A stretch of DNA of 64,000 nt, taken from positions 19,301,841 through 19,365,840 of the forward strand of contig NC_092575.1 in the NCBI RefSeq assembly GCF_037975245.1. Direction: 5' to 3'. The position numbers and the translations under genes were made by a program. This document shows positions 47,801 through 59,102 of this stretch, piece by piece. The first letter of the stretch is position 1. Each line of letters begins with the position of its first letter. This DNA is from Apostichopus japonicus (Eukaryota; Echinodermata; Holothuroidea; Aspidochirotida; Stichopodidae). Below the pieces are notes generated by a model. It was not told the DNA's origin. It saw only the letters and a program-made list of their open reading frames with translations, and did not search any database.

Positions 47801-49083
47801 GTGTCTGTAATAGAAATAAATTGTCAACATCTAAGGTGGACATATCACCATTTGTACAATCATGCTATCAACATGATTAAAATTCATCAAAAATGAAAAT
47901 CATGTTCCATCCAAACTTACCAGGATGAAAGTTATGACTTAAGAAACTGTGATTTTAGATCTGTTAGAGTCAGTAAAATTATATCAAGCACAGGTGGAAT
48001 CAACTGTATACATCAAACTTTGAAGGAAAAAAAAAATAGAATGTATGCTTCTTCTTTTCCACATACAAAACTTTGTAAACAAGTACAACACTTTAATATG
48101 AGTATAGCAATTACACAATGAAAAATATGAAAAGGAATTTTTAAGCAATGTTTTTTCCATAAACCAAATATGATTACAGGTTAATCTGAGAAATGTATGG
48201 AGCTTAATTGGGTTGATTAATGATATTATACCTGTACCGTGTCCCAGATTTGATAGGTCAAATAATCACTGCTTACACTCTCAGGATACCCTTGAGGAAG
48301 GAACACAGTCTGTTTTAAAAGGAGAAAAAACATATATATATACTATATACACACAGAAGCAGACATAATGCCATTTTAACTACGAAGATTGTTGGCATGG
48401 ATTTTGAGTAATAATAATAATAATAATTTATTCCTATATAGGGCTTAACATCAAAGAATTATCTCAAAGCACTTCACAAAAATGCATAAAATATTACAAC
48501 TTAAAATTATTACAGCTTGAAAATATTACAGCCTAAAAGTATTGCATCCTAAAAATTACAAAATCAATATCCTAACAATAATTATTAAAGCTATAAAATT
48601 AAGAAATTAAAGACGAAATGAATAATACTTTCGAAAAAGGTAAGTTTTAAGGAGTGCCTTAAAAACAACAGGGATATGGCTGGGGACAGGGGACCAGCTA
48701 TGGTATGTTATACCCACTACTTTACAATGGCAGCAATACATGTTTTAATCATTGGAAGGAAGGAATATTCACCAGTTTTACATAACCTCTGAAGTAAATG
48801 GCACATAATTATATAGCAAATATGAATATAATATATTCAATTCTAGACTTGATCGATATATGTCTAGAGTGAAAGATTTATAATATTATCGTACTGTGGT
48901 GATTTGAAATGATTCATGAAAAAATGAAGCAAAGTAAAAAATCATAACCTTGAAGAACAATATGATACCACTAAAGCTGAATGAACTATTAGCATTTCTC
49001 TTGAGCTTGCCATCATAGGAGCTGTAATAAGTGGTTGGAGATGACCTTGTGCCGTATGTCTCCCTGAACACTAACAGGTCCAT
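38869..49083 (-). CDS. RUSF1: RUSF1 (DUF647, root UVB-sensitive family), 14 coding exons
   Basis: Exons: 49083-48949, 48309-48232, 47529-47415, 46612-46567, 45648-45616, 44941-44836, 44541-44440, 43465-43395, 43184-42994, 42633-42579, 41812-41739, 40633-40509, 39595-39532 and 39053-38869. They sum to 1380 nt, 459 aa, with every phase consistent and length close to human RUSF1. Hallmarks: VFLPQGYPESVSSDYLTYQIWDTVQ, AFSSSITGTLATHAMLKGVGVG, GTGMVGRIVFAW, LFADVLNDLA, SVVG-type VAGGATRAALTMHQARRNNMADVSAKDGSQETLVN, LHIYANY and the C-terminal GWRTDHCLLGIDEWRAEW. The conserved middle contains hydrophobic stretches compatible with membrane segments. The family acts in UV-B sensing and auxin transport in plants; the animal role is not established. 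An acceptor TTTTTACAG 14 nt before the ATG implies a 5' UTR exon. Confidence 0.95.
45850..46290. repeat. Interspersed repeat in RUSF1 intron 4
   Basis: A non-exonic segment with a degraded frame of the kind ...FGKLFQRCGAAEVKAIDS..., typical of widespread low-copy invertebrate repeats. Family unknown. Confidence 0.35.
48411..48720. repeat. Interspersed repeat starting with an ATA microsatellite, RUSF1 intron 1
   Basis: Starts with seven TAA/ATA units, then tttattcctatatagggcttaacatc and caaagcacttcaca. That pattern (tttat..atatag.gctt then caaagc.ctt.aca) recurs across many invertebrate genomes as an interspersed repeat. It lies between coding exons 1 and 2. Confidence 0.5.
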
Positions 49084-49199
49084 TTTGAAATACACGGGCT
49101 GTAAAAATGAGTAGAAAAAAAGGGAACATGATTGTAATATGGTGTATCCCACTGCTGATGACCCAGACATCTGATTGATAGATTAATCACTTTTAAAGT

Positions 49200-51740
49200 C
49201 CTGAGCAACAAGAGGCAGGACACATTACTGGAAATTCTTCCAAAAAAAAAAAATGCATGCAAATGACCTAGTTTCGAATGAGGTGTAACAGAAGTGTTAG
49301 ACACCACCATCGATCCCAGAAAATACGCACACAGCTTGCTAACTTCGGTAATTAGACACTAGTGTACAGTCAGTATATACAGCTGCGGTCAATACGCACA
49401 GCACAGTGTACAAACGATACAGGATGGATATCTCAGGTCCAGCTAAAGACAACAAGGTACAGTATCACAACTTCACGTTTCATTACTGTCTGCAATTGTG
49501 TGGGACAAGCAGAAAACTTCACTTGCAAGCAACGGAAAGTTTACTTTTTTAGAGCGCGGCACGCGGTTTGGGGCAAGTCTTCAATGCCTTAAAGGTATTT
49601 CAGAAAATCATGGCTGAAACAAGAACATTCCGCAGCGACAGCTGGAGGATGGTAAGGGGAACACTATCATAAAATTTAAGAACTTCTATCCCAAAATCTA
49701 AACGGTCATGGTGACTAAAGTTGAATGTTTTATGATAGCCCAAGCCATTAGCTATCATATGGTTGGTAGGACCAGGCAGTTGTTCCATAACAACTCCCTG
49801 GTAGGACATGTCAGTTGAAAACTTCTAGGAGTTTACTGTGTAAGTCAATGGGAGCAAATTATTTGTGGTGCGGTACCCGGTGTAGCTTGCTTATAGTCCT
49901 CTCAATTTTTAGTTATTTTTGTTCATGAAAAGAAGAATACGTAAAATATAGACCTGAATGTTGTTAAGACATAACAATGGTTAAAAAAGAGTTGGTTTAA
50001 TCTCACCTAACTGTTGTGAGTAGCTTAGAATAGTGGAATAGTGGACAGTTACATTTCCACATTTTCAGTTTAGGCAAACTAGCCGTCACTCACTGTCTGT
50101 TGGAAGCTAACAGCCAGTAAAAGCTCAGTGGTTAACGCCGGTACCTTTCAATCATAAGGTCCCGAGTTCGAGTCACTCCAAGATTAATGTATGTCGTCCA
50201 GTTACCACAATTCATAATCATGGACGTTAAATATGAATCTAAGAGACTGACTTAGGTCAGCTTGCGGCTTTGATAAGCCAATGATGGATACACATCATAA
50301 CAAGAAGTCTCAGAAGTGTTGCAGCTTCCGAGGGCCTTCGCCATTGGACCCACTACAGCCCTAGTCGCAAACTGCTGTTAGACTGTTGTGAGTGGCTGCT
50401 CTTAGTGACTGCTAGCTTCAAAACCTGTGTTATTGTGTATTTTTTTGTTACCAAAATCCAATATAGAATATTTGCTGTTACTCTGTAGGCTATACGTGTA
50501 TAACGGGAAAATCCCTTTGGACTGATACCGCTCGTACAATCAGTCGTTCTTGAAATAGATAGAAAACTTGTGTCTTACTGATGTCTTTATGTAAAAAATG
50601 GTCGAACTAAATTATGTAATATATTATTTCAGTTACTTGATCATAATGTTTTTATCTGTTGAAGTGGCAAAATCCTTTTTAAAATATCTATCCTGTTTGA
50701 ACGCATGCAGATGGTTTTCAAGGCCTAACAGTATGACCTTTGAGATTGCAGTTGATCAGATATTTGAATATTACTGCTTAGTCCCTGGTCCCAGTTAAGG
50801 TAAGCAATGGTTGATATAAAAGCTTCTAAGAAAATGTAAGCTTCATATTGTGTGACAATTTCGTCATTATTCGAATCTCACAGATTTTGACCGTAGGGCA
50901 GCCTTCACAAGCTCTCCTGCAACGTATGCTCACTATCTATAAATACTGTGTGGCGTATGTTACTGTTACAGGCTTAGCAAGTATGTAAAGTGCACTAGGC
51001 CAGCTCGTAAGTTTGACAGCATACCGCTGGAACTGTTGCCTAATGAATTACGAGAAGAAGGTGATACAGAATTTATAGTCACAGCCTCAGGTATAGCAAG
51101 AACTTGAGAGTTGGGTTGAATTCTTGCCTTCATTGTGCAACAACAATCACTAACTGAATTAGCCTCACCCAAGTTAGGTCTGGTATGGTAGCATTGCTAG
51201 CAAACTAGCCTACTACTACTAGTACTACAGTAGGCTAGTTAGTAGTAGTTTTCCTGCATTACTGACTAGTCAGTTCACTAGACCCTATTCTGACATTTGG
51301 CTACTCAAAATGTGTGAACATTGCTGTAAGAAAAAAATTTCATCAAACCTTCATGTTGTCATGAAAGCCATTCAACAGTGTTATTATTCAATCTAGTTCA
51401 TCATGTGACATGTGTATAACTTAAGATCATCAATTTGGAATGTTCATATTTTTCAGCCAAAAATGGAGTATTTGCATTTCATATTTTTCAATATTTCACA
51501 CTAAACATGACTGTTACTGATTAAATCTTTTCAATACCTTGTACAACGCAAATTTATTTTCATTAGGCACAAGTTAGAAGAGAATTCCCCAAATTATTAG
51601 ACCTAATTAACGTGATTTTGATATCTTCTGTTTTGTTCCATTGTACGTATTACAATTTTTAAAATAAAAACATAATTAGAAGATAGTTTGTAGTCAGATA
51701 CAAGATAATTGAAAAGTCTCTAAAATTTTCTCTCTTTTAG
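49200..51740. other. Intergenic region between two divergent genes
   Basis: It separates the minus-strand RUSF1 from the plus-strand gene starting at 51744. Both starts have splice acceptors just upstream of the ATG, so 5' UTR exons and promoters for both probably lie here. The only recognised element is a SINE at 50115-50365. Confidence 0.5.
50115..50365 (+). repeat. tRNA-derived SINE
   Basis: The head has an A box like AGCTCAGTGGTTAACGCC and a B box GAGTTCGAGTC. The body contains tcgtccagtta, cataatcatggacgttaaat and ctttgataagccaatga, words that recur at 62075-62210, showing it is a dispersed family. Confidence 0.7.
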
Positions 51741-51743
51741 GTC

Positions 51744-53351
51744 ATGGATAACTCAGAAGATGCAGAGGAGCTCCAGGATTTTTTAGTAAATTTTAAATTT
51801 CCTTGGGAACAAGAACCTGAAACATGCAGACCAGTTTGCACAACTTCAAGGAGACATACCCTGACTGATACAACTCCGGCCAGGAGAACCAAACGAATAT
51901 CTGGGAAAGTCCTCTTGGATGAATTTTCCAGTTTATCTAACAAAATCACTGAGAAAGAGCCAAAAGCCAGTCTCTTTCAATCCAAAGGTGAGATCTCTAA
52001 AGAAGTCATACCTCAGGGAAATGTTACTATAGACCCTGCGAGTGAGAACTCTGGTGCTCTGGTACACAATGGAAGTGACCTGCCGTTATCGAAACAACGG
52101 AAAAAAAGACGAAGGCAGTCAAGTGTCCTTAAAAGAAGGGAGAGCATTGCCTTGTTAAAAACAATTGGCGAAATTTCTTCTCCAAATACCTCTGGACATT
52201 TTCAACAGTCTTCCCCAGCTGCAAATCAAGCATTTATGGACCATCGATCTTCTTCTTTGAAGAGCACCGCAAACGACAAGCCTGTGAAGAAGTCCAAAGC
52301 GAAATCGTCCAGAAGAAAGTCATCAAGGCTGAGTGGCATGATGGCACCGTTACTTGAACTCGGTGAAAACGGTATTCCAAAACTGGTTCATTTAGTAGAG
52401 GAAAAAGAAGAAAACAATTGTGTTAAAAATGTTAGTGTTGCCGAGCAGGGTTCAGCAATGACTCAAGACGCTACCCCACAGCACCACAGAAGTGACTTGC
52501 AGCTTACAGCCAGTCGGAAACATGATTCTACAGTTTCCCGTGTAGGAATACCAACAGTGATGGAAACTGATGAATTTACAGGAGGTTATAGAACAAATTA
52601 TGCGTCACCATTTACTCCGTTGGTTGCAAAGGCCAACGAGAACCGTGAAGTTGATCTGTTTACCACTCCGCAAGGTGTCAGCTCGCCCTGTATGTCCTCC
52701 ACACCTGATCAAACAATGGTAACATCATTTTATTCTTTACAGTTACAAAGCGAAATTTCTACTCATCAACAAGTGAATGTTGATGAGATTGAGAGCCCCA
52801 AACAAGAGTTGCAGGTTTCACCAGAGGTAGCTATGGATGTAGATCAAGCAGTGGCTGAAGAAGAACAATTACAAAAAAGTACAAGAGACACCAATGATTC
52901 AGAAGAGTCGCAAATTCCGGAGTCTCGATGGATGGTCGACAACGACGTGTTGGTGAGATTGAGAGAGTCGATTTACGAGATGGACGTCGATAAAGAAAAC
53001 CTTGACAATTGTCGTTCTTCTCCCACAGAGACATTGGAAGATAATGTGGAGATTGATGAAAAGGTGAAAGAGTTTTATTTAAAAAAGGGACAAACACCTA
53101 CTAAAAAGAAGAGAACCACAAATCTAGAAACAGTCTTTGAGGAACTCCGACCCGACGCCGTCAGCATCAGCAAGAGGAAATACAGAAGGTTGTTGGCGTT
53201 CCCAGAAAAGCCTTGGGAAGCCAGAAGAGGAACGAAAGGGAGAAAGATCAAGAAAAAGAGGATGTCTTTAAGTAAAATAGCCAACAGAAAAGACCTTGAA
53301 GTTCAAGAGAGGCTGACTAACATTTTAGAGAGCCTAGCTGAAGACTTGTGA
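51744..53351 (+). CDS. Tantalus-like (PRR14 family-like) nuclear protein, single coding exon
   Basis: A 535-aa open frame. The ATG follows an acceptor CTCTCTTTTAG|GTC, so a 5' UTR intron is likely. Most of the protein is polar and apparently disordered, with basic clusters such as KQRKKRRRQS (about 117-126) and KSKAKSSRRKSSR that look like nuclear localisation or chromatin-binding motifs. Residues about 458-505 read NLETVFEELRPDAV, SKRKYRRLLAFP and KGRKIKKKR, which fits the Tantalus domain (LETxxEE...S.RK..R.L.F...K.KK.R) of PRR14/PRR14L and fly Tantalus. PRR14 tethers heterochromatin to the lamina and binds PP2A. The C-terminal end is a short amphipathic segment. Polyadenylation signals AATAAA occur near 53690 and 53754. 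Family call is moderate and rests on a short motif. Confidence 0.6.
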   Translation: MDNSEDAEELQDFLVNFKFPWEQEPETCRPVCTTSRRHTLTDTTPARRTKRISGKVLLDEFSSLSNKITEKEPKASLFQSKGEISKEVIPQGNVTIDPASENSGALVHNGSDLPLSKQRKKRRRQSSVLKRRESIALLKTIGEISSPNTSGHFQQSSPAANQAFMDHRSSSLKSTANDKPVKKSKAKSSRRKSSRLSGMMAPLLELGENGIPKLVHLVEEKEENNCVKNVSVAEQGSAMTQDATPQHHRSDLQLTASRKHDSTVSRVGIPTVMETDEFTGGYRTNYASPFTPLVAKANENREVDLFTTPQGVSSPCMSSTPDQTMVTSFYSLQLQSEISTHQQVNVDEIESPKQELQVSPEVAMDVDQAVAEEEQLQKSTRDTNDSEESQIPESRWMVDNDVLVRLRESIYEMDVDKENLDNCRSSPTETLEDNVEIDEKVKEFYLKKGQTPTKKKRTTNLETVFEELRPDAVSISKRKYRRLLAFPEKPWEARRGTKGRKIKKKRMSLSKIANRKDLEVQERLTNILESLAEDL

Positions 53352-53359
53352 GTTTCAGG

Positions 53360-54220
53360 CATGCCCTGAGTGAGAAGTTGCCATTTTTGTCACAAAAGCA
53401 CAAATTTCAAAGTAGTTCTAAGTAAAGGAGTTAGGACTGATAGGGTGTAATTATTTAAATAGCTATTTATACAGTTCAGTGATAGGGAAAATAAAAACCA
53501 AACTTAATTTGGACTGAAAGCTTTTGACTTTAAATTTACCCACTAGATTGAACAACTTCCAGGCTTTGGAATTAAAAACAAATGAGCAAGATAGATAAAA
53601 AAATATATATTTATTGTTTTGTTATCATCATTTTTAGTAATGTCTATGTATGTATTTTTCTCTCCATGTTTACTCTCTAATAAATTTTTACATATTTAGT
53701 CAATATAAAGATATATTGTTTCTTCGTTCTCATTTGATATATTTATGTATTGTAATAAAGTTTGGAAATGGCTTATTAATATAAAACGTATCATAAGTTT
53801 ATTCATTAAAGTGTGGGAATGTAACATGGGGAGGGGGAGGGGGGGCTAATAACTTCCTCTGCGCAAATTGTCTCAGCCGAAATGCATACAAACGCATTTC
53901 ACATCCCACGTTATTCAACAAAGAGATGGGTGGGGAGGAGGGGGGGCGGGTGGAAGGAAGAAGGGATATGATAGGACCCCCTCACCTCTCACTGTCCATT
54001 GTTTCCACTTCACATTCCTCATCAAATACAATAGCTCTCTCTGCTGTTTATTTCCTTTGTCAATTGTGGTAAGAGAGGTCATGTGTATTTGTCACGAACG
54101 ACTGTATTCATTGTACGTGTATTCAGTATATGCTGGTCAGGGTGTTAAGTAGGTCACTCGTCGTGACTGACAACTTGTGCGTTTTTTCTGGAAGCGACAA
54201 GAAATGATGGCGCTATTCGG
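53360..54220. other. 3' UTR and intergenic DNA
   Basis: 3' UTR of the preceding gene to about 53770, then G-rich interspersed DNA (53828-53950). No further gene supported. Confidence 0.5.
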
Positions 54221-54227
54221 TATTAGC

Positions 54228-54269
54228 GATTACTTATCTTACGCGCCGCGTAAGATAAGTTAAGTAATC
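54228..54269. repeat. Inverted repeat (hairpin-forming)
   Basis: Arm CTTATCTTACGCG at 54233-54245 pairs with CGCGTAAGATAAG at 54248-54260 almost without a loop, and GATTACTT (54228-) pairs again with AAGTAATC ending at 54269 after a small bulge. Function unknown. Confidence 0.7.
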
Positions 54270-55521
54270 TTTTAAAAATTTAACGGCCGTATAATATTGT
54301 AGAATCTGTCTGTAATATTCCTAGTACCAATATTCCTTGTACAAAATCAGTAGAGATCGTATCATTGTAATTATATCGTTTTTGTTAACTTTCAAAAACC
54401 TCTCAGTAGTCTTTTGGTCCTTTGAGTTTACTTCCCTGAATGTATCTAAAATTTTATTTTGATCGGCTTTGAAGGCCAAAAGAAAAACCCGGGGTCGCAA
54501 CAGAGGGGCGCTAGAAGGTGCCATTTTGTTTTATCCCACGGAAGTTGTAACAGTATTAAAACAATTCTATCTGTGCACTGTCCTTGTCTTTAAGCATGAT
54601 ATAACAAATATAGAATTGGTCTCAGCTATATTGATAGAGGTTGGATATGCTAATAACTTCTCAAAGATGGCTGTGAGTTCTTTCAGTGCTGATTGGGTCA
54701 AAGGTCGGGTGGCCAGGCATGAGGCCCAACAATCTGGTAATCCATTTCCCTTTCCTCCATATGGCATGACCGTGCGACAGGAAACAAATGTCCTCCATTT
54801 TAGAAGAAAAAAAATTACAAGCAAAAACTGGAACATTTGATATTAACAGAATTCTGCAACTATTTCTAAAACTCTACTTGTATGTGTACTGACTTTGGCA
54901 AATGAATGTACATATACACATTTATATTTATCACTGTATAAACAAGTATAATCTTTTCCAGCTTCATATCGACTGTATTAAAATTGTACATGTTTCTGAA
55001 CATTTATAAATATTAACATTGTGATTTATGTAACTCGCAGGCTTTCAAGCAAGCGTTGAACATGGTTCATGACTAGCAGCCTATTACCTCTTGTCATATC
55101 ACCTCCTTGAGTCGTCAATGTATAGAGGCCTGTCAAAAAGGGGTAGTTAGGCTGAAGCGGCAGGGCACTGGGTCTATCCAGGGACATGAAATTATGGAAG
55201 GGGCCTGGCAAAATATGGAATGAGGAGTAGTAAATTCTCATTTAGATAATATTCTTTATTGATAAGGTAATATTTATAGTAAAAACCTGGGCACAGTGAA
55301 AAAAGGCAAGGGGCCTGATTTGGTTCTTGGTGCCTCTAGAGGTGTGCTCTAGTTTGATGCCATGTCAGTTGTCAACTAGCTTAGTCAAGGGTCATCAAAT
55401 ACTTGAGGGATCTGCATTGCAATTAAAATGTTGGATTGATCACAACAGGCTGCTGTTCAAAGACCTGTTTACAATACAGGGACCAGAGGAGGTCAAAAAA
55501 GAAAAAATGTGTGTGTGTGTT

Positions 55522-55698
55522 TATATAAATATATATATATATATACATATTAAAATATATATATATATATATTAAAAAATATATATATATATATAAATAT
55601 AAATAAATGAAAATCGTTATGAGTTGGAAATCAAGAACAGTGAAAAAACTTCCAGCCTCCACCGGGATTCGAACCCGGGCCTTCCGCTTTATATATAA

Positions 55699-55735
<37 letters not shown>

Positions 55736-55740
55736 TATAA
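55522..55740. repeat. Cluster of TA microsatellites
   Basis: Runs of TATATA at about 55529-55600 and 55691-55740, interleaved with the SINE copies in the next entries; they look like SINE 3' tails. Confidence 0.85.
55608..55690 (-). repeat. tRNA-SINE fragment, minus strand, truncated head
   Basis: Read on the minus strand it has a perfect B box GGTTCGAATCCCGG followed by the same tail as the fuller copy at 55740-55866 (ttcactgttcttgattt). The A-box half is missing. Confidence 0.7.
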
Positions 55741-55866
55741 TAGAAAATCATAATGAGTTGGAAAATCAAGAACAGTGAAAAAACTTCCAGCTTCCACCAG
55801 GATTCGAACTGGTCCTCCAGCTCTGTACGCGGACACCCTAACCACTAGGCTATGGACGCTGATGGT
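55740..55866 (-). repeat. tRNA-SINE, minus strand, with TA tail
   Basis: Read on the minus strand: A box TAGCCTAGTGGTTAGGGTG, B box AGTTCGAATCCTGG, a short tail (gttttttcactgttcttga) and then TA repeats. The head is a good tRNA-like sequence. Confidence 0.75.
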
Positions 55867-55999
55867 ATGTCCAGAGGTTCGAAACCGGTAAGGAAGGTCG
55901 TAATTCCACTGTATACGCATTTGTCACCTGTATCGAACAATACTAGTTCTGTTTTTGGTGACATATTTTGCCTTTCTCTAGAGATCAAACATGATGCTA

Positions 56000-57190
56000 A
56001 CCAACTCGAAATCATTTGTGATTCCTAAAGCCGGACATCGAAAGAGATACTTTGAACAGACTGTATGTTAATGAAATGGAGGTTAACGACAAAGGCAAAT
56101 GAATATGAAAACACTATACAACAATACGGCATGTTCTCTTTTGACCCATGTGGCCTTCCATACTTGTTGATTTTGCAACAACGGGAAATACCCTTTGAAG
56201 TAAACGCCAGCGTGTGTATAAATAGAAGCTCCTTGGTCAAAGAGCAAACATGTAGCTAAAATTCGTAACCAAAAACAAGACGTTAGTGCATTTGACCAAG
56301 AAAATATTGGGTATTTCACCACTTGTTGTACACATACATCTTTGTGAACCCACCACGATCAAGAAGTTTCGAATTTAAGGTTAGTTTCTTGATCGGTAGC
56401 CTAGGCCTAGGCTAGTTGACTAGTAGTAGTATAGTCAGTATTGCGAAGTTCGCCATACTGCGAAAATCGGCCACCCTTAAGAAACACACGATTTCACCAT
56501 GACAACCTATAGCAACAGCCAATTTCACGAAAAATTACGAAGCTACAGTTATTTTCTCTCCAAAATGACCCGTGTGCAAGAAATTACTTACATATTTGTC
56601 AATAAAATGACGAAAGATCTATGAAGTCTGTTATAATTACTGAAAAAGCAACAGCGCCACCAATTTTTACCAGCGCCACACTGTAGGTTGCGTGGCCGAA
56701 ATTCGCAATACTCTAGCAAGAAATACCAGTTCCACAATCACGAAGAATTTTCTTGGAAAACAACGTGAAAACAGTTTGCAGGAAAGAAAGTTTGGCCGTG
56801 TATCGTACTAAAACACAATTCTCCCACCATATGAAGTATATTTTCTGGTGATTTATACCAGAAGATTTAGTTTTGGGGTGTTTTAAGTCTTAAGTGGGCG
56901 AACTTCGAAGTCACCATCCTACTTACTAAGCCTGGTACTGTACTACTAGTTAGAGGAATATCAGAATATCAAAAACCACTAAATCAAGTCCCTGGACACA
57001 TTAGGCCTGGTCTAACTTAACCCTAAGTTTTTCTTGTTCATACCTCATTAAGTAAAGCTAGTCTAATCAAACCTTCATGATTCTCAATGTCATATTATGA
57101 GAGGAGAGACTATTTAGGCATCCAATCTAAACAAATTTGACTGGGCATGGAAGACAGGACTAATAAATTGCTTTCTTAATCATGCTTTTG
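56000..57190. other. Intergenic, no gene recognised
   Basis: No supported coding region. It contains taggcctaggc words at about 56397-56413. Confidence 0.5.
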
Positions 57191-57198
57191 TTGTTTGT

Positions 57199-57828
57199 AG
57201 CAATTGGTCTCTATTCCATGAAGAATTATCCAAAGTAAAGAAGATTTTTGATGATTATGGCTATTCTAATAAGATTTTTGATGATTGTGTCAACAAATTC
57301 CTTTTTAAGAAGCTTGGTCCAAAAGAGGCTAATCAGGATAAAGAGGTTGATGATATTAAATACATTATAAGTATTCCATTCATTGGACACCCATCACTGA
57401 TTTTCAAAAAGTCTCTAAGTAATCATCTTAAACGCATCAATTAGAAGTGCTTTGTTGTATTCAAAACTTTCAGAGTTAGCAATTATTTTTCCCTGAAGGA
57501 TATGACTCCTATGGCACTCAGAGCTAATGTCATTTATTCATTCGAAGGTTCTTGTGACAGGAATCAGGCTTACATTGGTAAGACCAAGAGGCATTTAGCT
57601 GTGAGAGTCAAGGAGCATCTTTCTGGGAAATCTGCCATCTTTGAACATATAAACCAGTGCAGAGATTGTAAGACTGAAAGCAGCATAAACAGTTTTCATG
57701 TTATAGCAACTGGCAACTCAAACTTTAAGATTAAAATCAAGGAAGCTCTCTACATCAAAAAACTGAAACCAGTTTTAAATAGTCAGCTATTCCAACATGG
57801 ATCCTCCTACCTACTCAATGTATTTTAA
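57199..57828 (+). pseudogene. Penelope-like element fragment: end of RT and GIY-YIG endonuclease
   Basis: One frame runs from about 57199 to the TAA at 57828 with a single internal TAG at 57442-57444. The first part (IPFIGHPSLIFKKSL, KCFVVFKTFRVSNYFSLKDMTPMALRANVIYSF) is the linker typical of Penelope-like elements. Then comes the GIY-YIG nuclease: VIYSF...QAYIGKTKRHLAVRVKEHLSGKSAIFEHI, with the catalytic Arg in the RxxxRxxEH segment. These elements use this nuclease for target cutting in retrotransposition. It is 5'-truncated and interrupted, so it is inactive. A hammerhead-like motif follows 80 bp downstream. Confidence 0.88.
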
Positions 57829-57907
57829 ACTTTGCTACATTTATCAACATGTTATCACGAAACGGCTCCAGATTTATGGAACTATATATTTTTAAAGCCT
57901 TACTCTA

Positions 57908-57938
57908 CCTGAGGAGGAAGATATCTTCGAAAACGTTC
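57908..57938 (+). ncRNA. Hammerhead-like motif, copy 2, in the Penelope-like 3' region
   Basis: CTGAGGA, one extra G, perfect stem GAAGAT/ATCTTC, then GAAAA and CGTTC. It matches the motif order at 36420 and 63176 and sits where Penelope-like elements are known to carry hammerhead ribozymes. Activity is doubtful for the same reasons: an extra purine in the core and a very short stem III. Confidence 0.4.
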
Positions 57939-58009
57939 GAACAAACATCACGCTTGCAAATATTATTGTTTTGTGTTGCTCATTTATTTGGTTCTGTAAA
58001 TGTACAACT

Positions 58010-59095
58010 CTTCCTAAACTTTAAATTTGACTGATGTTCTTGATATCCATATCCCAGTAGGATGGTGATCGTTGATTTCATACAGGCTACTGCAATGACC
58101 CCACTTACAGTAAGTCTGGGGTTAACATTAAGTTGGTAGGTATTTACCTCATTGTCAGTGCATGAAGGACATGCACTTGCTTATTTAACTTACTTGGTGA
58201 AATATAAAATTTCCACATTGACTGAGTAGCTATAAAGCATAATAAAGTTGTTTTACAGGATTGTAAGTTAAGGATGACACCCATATTTATTTAACCCATC
58301 CTCAGTTAAATAAACTCTGGTACAATACTTTTTCCAACAATCGATGCGAAAAGAAGCATTGCGTTACAGTAGTTCTTACTTATTGGATTGTTTGGAGATT
58401 GTGATCACACAGGTGCAATCCAAATTGGATGAGTGTTTAGTACCCTGATCTCTCTGTATGGGAAAATACTCAAAGGAAGGTTAATGGAATATGTCTACAT
58501 GAGTCAACCCCTTCTTCTTCTTAATGTTTTCGACACTGCTAGGCTGGAATACACAGAGCAGCATTTCTCATTCAGATAATTTATTCTGTCAAAGCTATTG
58601 CATCTTTTTGCGTTTACTCTTAAGACTACACTACATGAGGAATTAAACTTTCTAAGGGTATCACTGCATGATTTTATTGTTTTTGATGCATATATGACAA
58701 TTATTTCCATCAATAGCTTGCTACAGCTATTAGCTCACGGGGTGTGATCCAGTAAATTACCAAGTAGGCAATTTAAATTCCATCTTCAATTAGGCGCATA
58801 GCTATATCTATTTCTAAAACATGTATCCACTTCTAGTGTAAGTAAAAATTGCAAAGTTTGGTATTAATTTGTCAAATTATTTGTAGTAGTGTATACAATA
58901 TGTAAGATCCAAGTTGAAAAATTGTGTTTTTGAACAGTACATGGAGAAACTTGTGCATTAAACTATTCTTCCACGGGTGAGCTTATAAATTTGATTGGCA
59001 AATTTTTTTTAAACTTCAGTTTTAACCAGCAGTTAACAATGTCACAATGTCAAAAGTACATTTCATATTTCAGTTTAAATCCTTTCATTTCTTAG
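58010..59095. other. Intergenic or intronic, nothing recognised
   Basis: AT-rich DNA between the Penelope-like fragment and the first supported exon of the downstream gene; upstream exons of that gene could lie here but none is evident. Confidence 0.45.
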
Positions 59096-59102
59096 ATTGA
59101 AG

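Noticed and set aside
54469-54840. 123-aa plus-strand ORF including MAVSSFSADWVKGRVARHEAQQ
   Set aside because: Could be a first exon of a downstream gene, but no family match is visible and no donor in a convincing position; left unassigned.
55423-55920. 165-aa minus-strand ORF
   Set aside because: Crosses two SINE copies and TA repeats; contains Ile-Tyr repeats.
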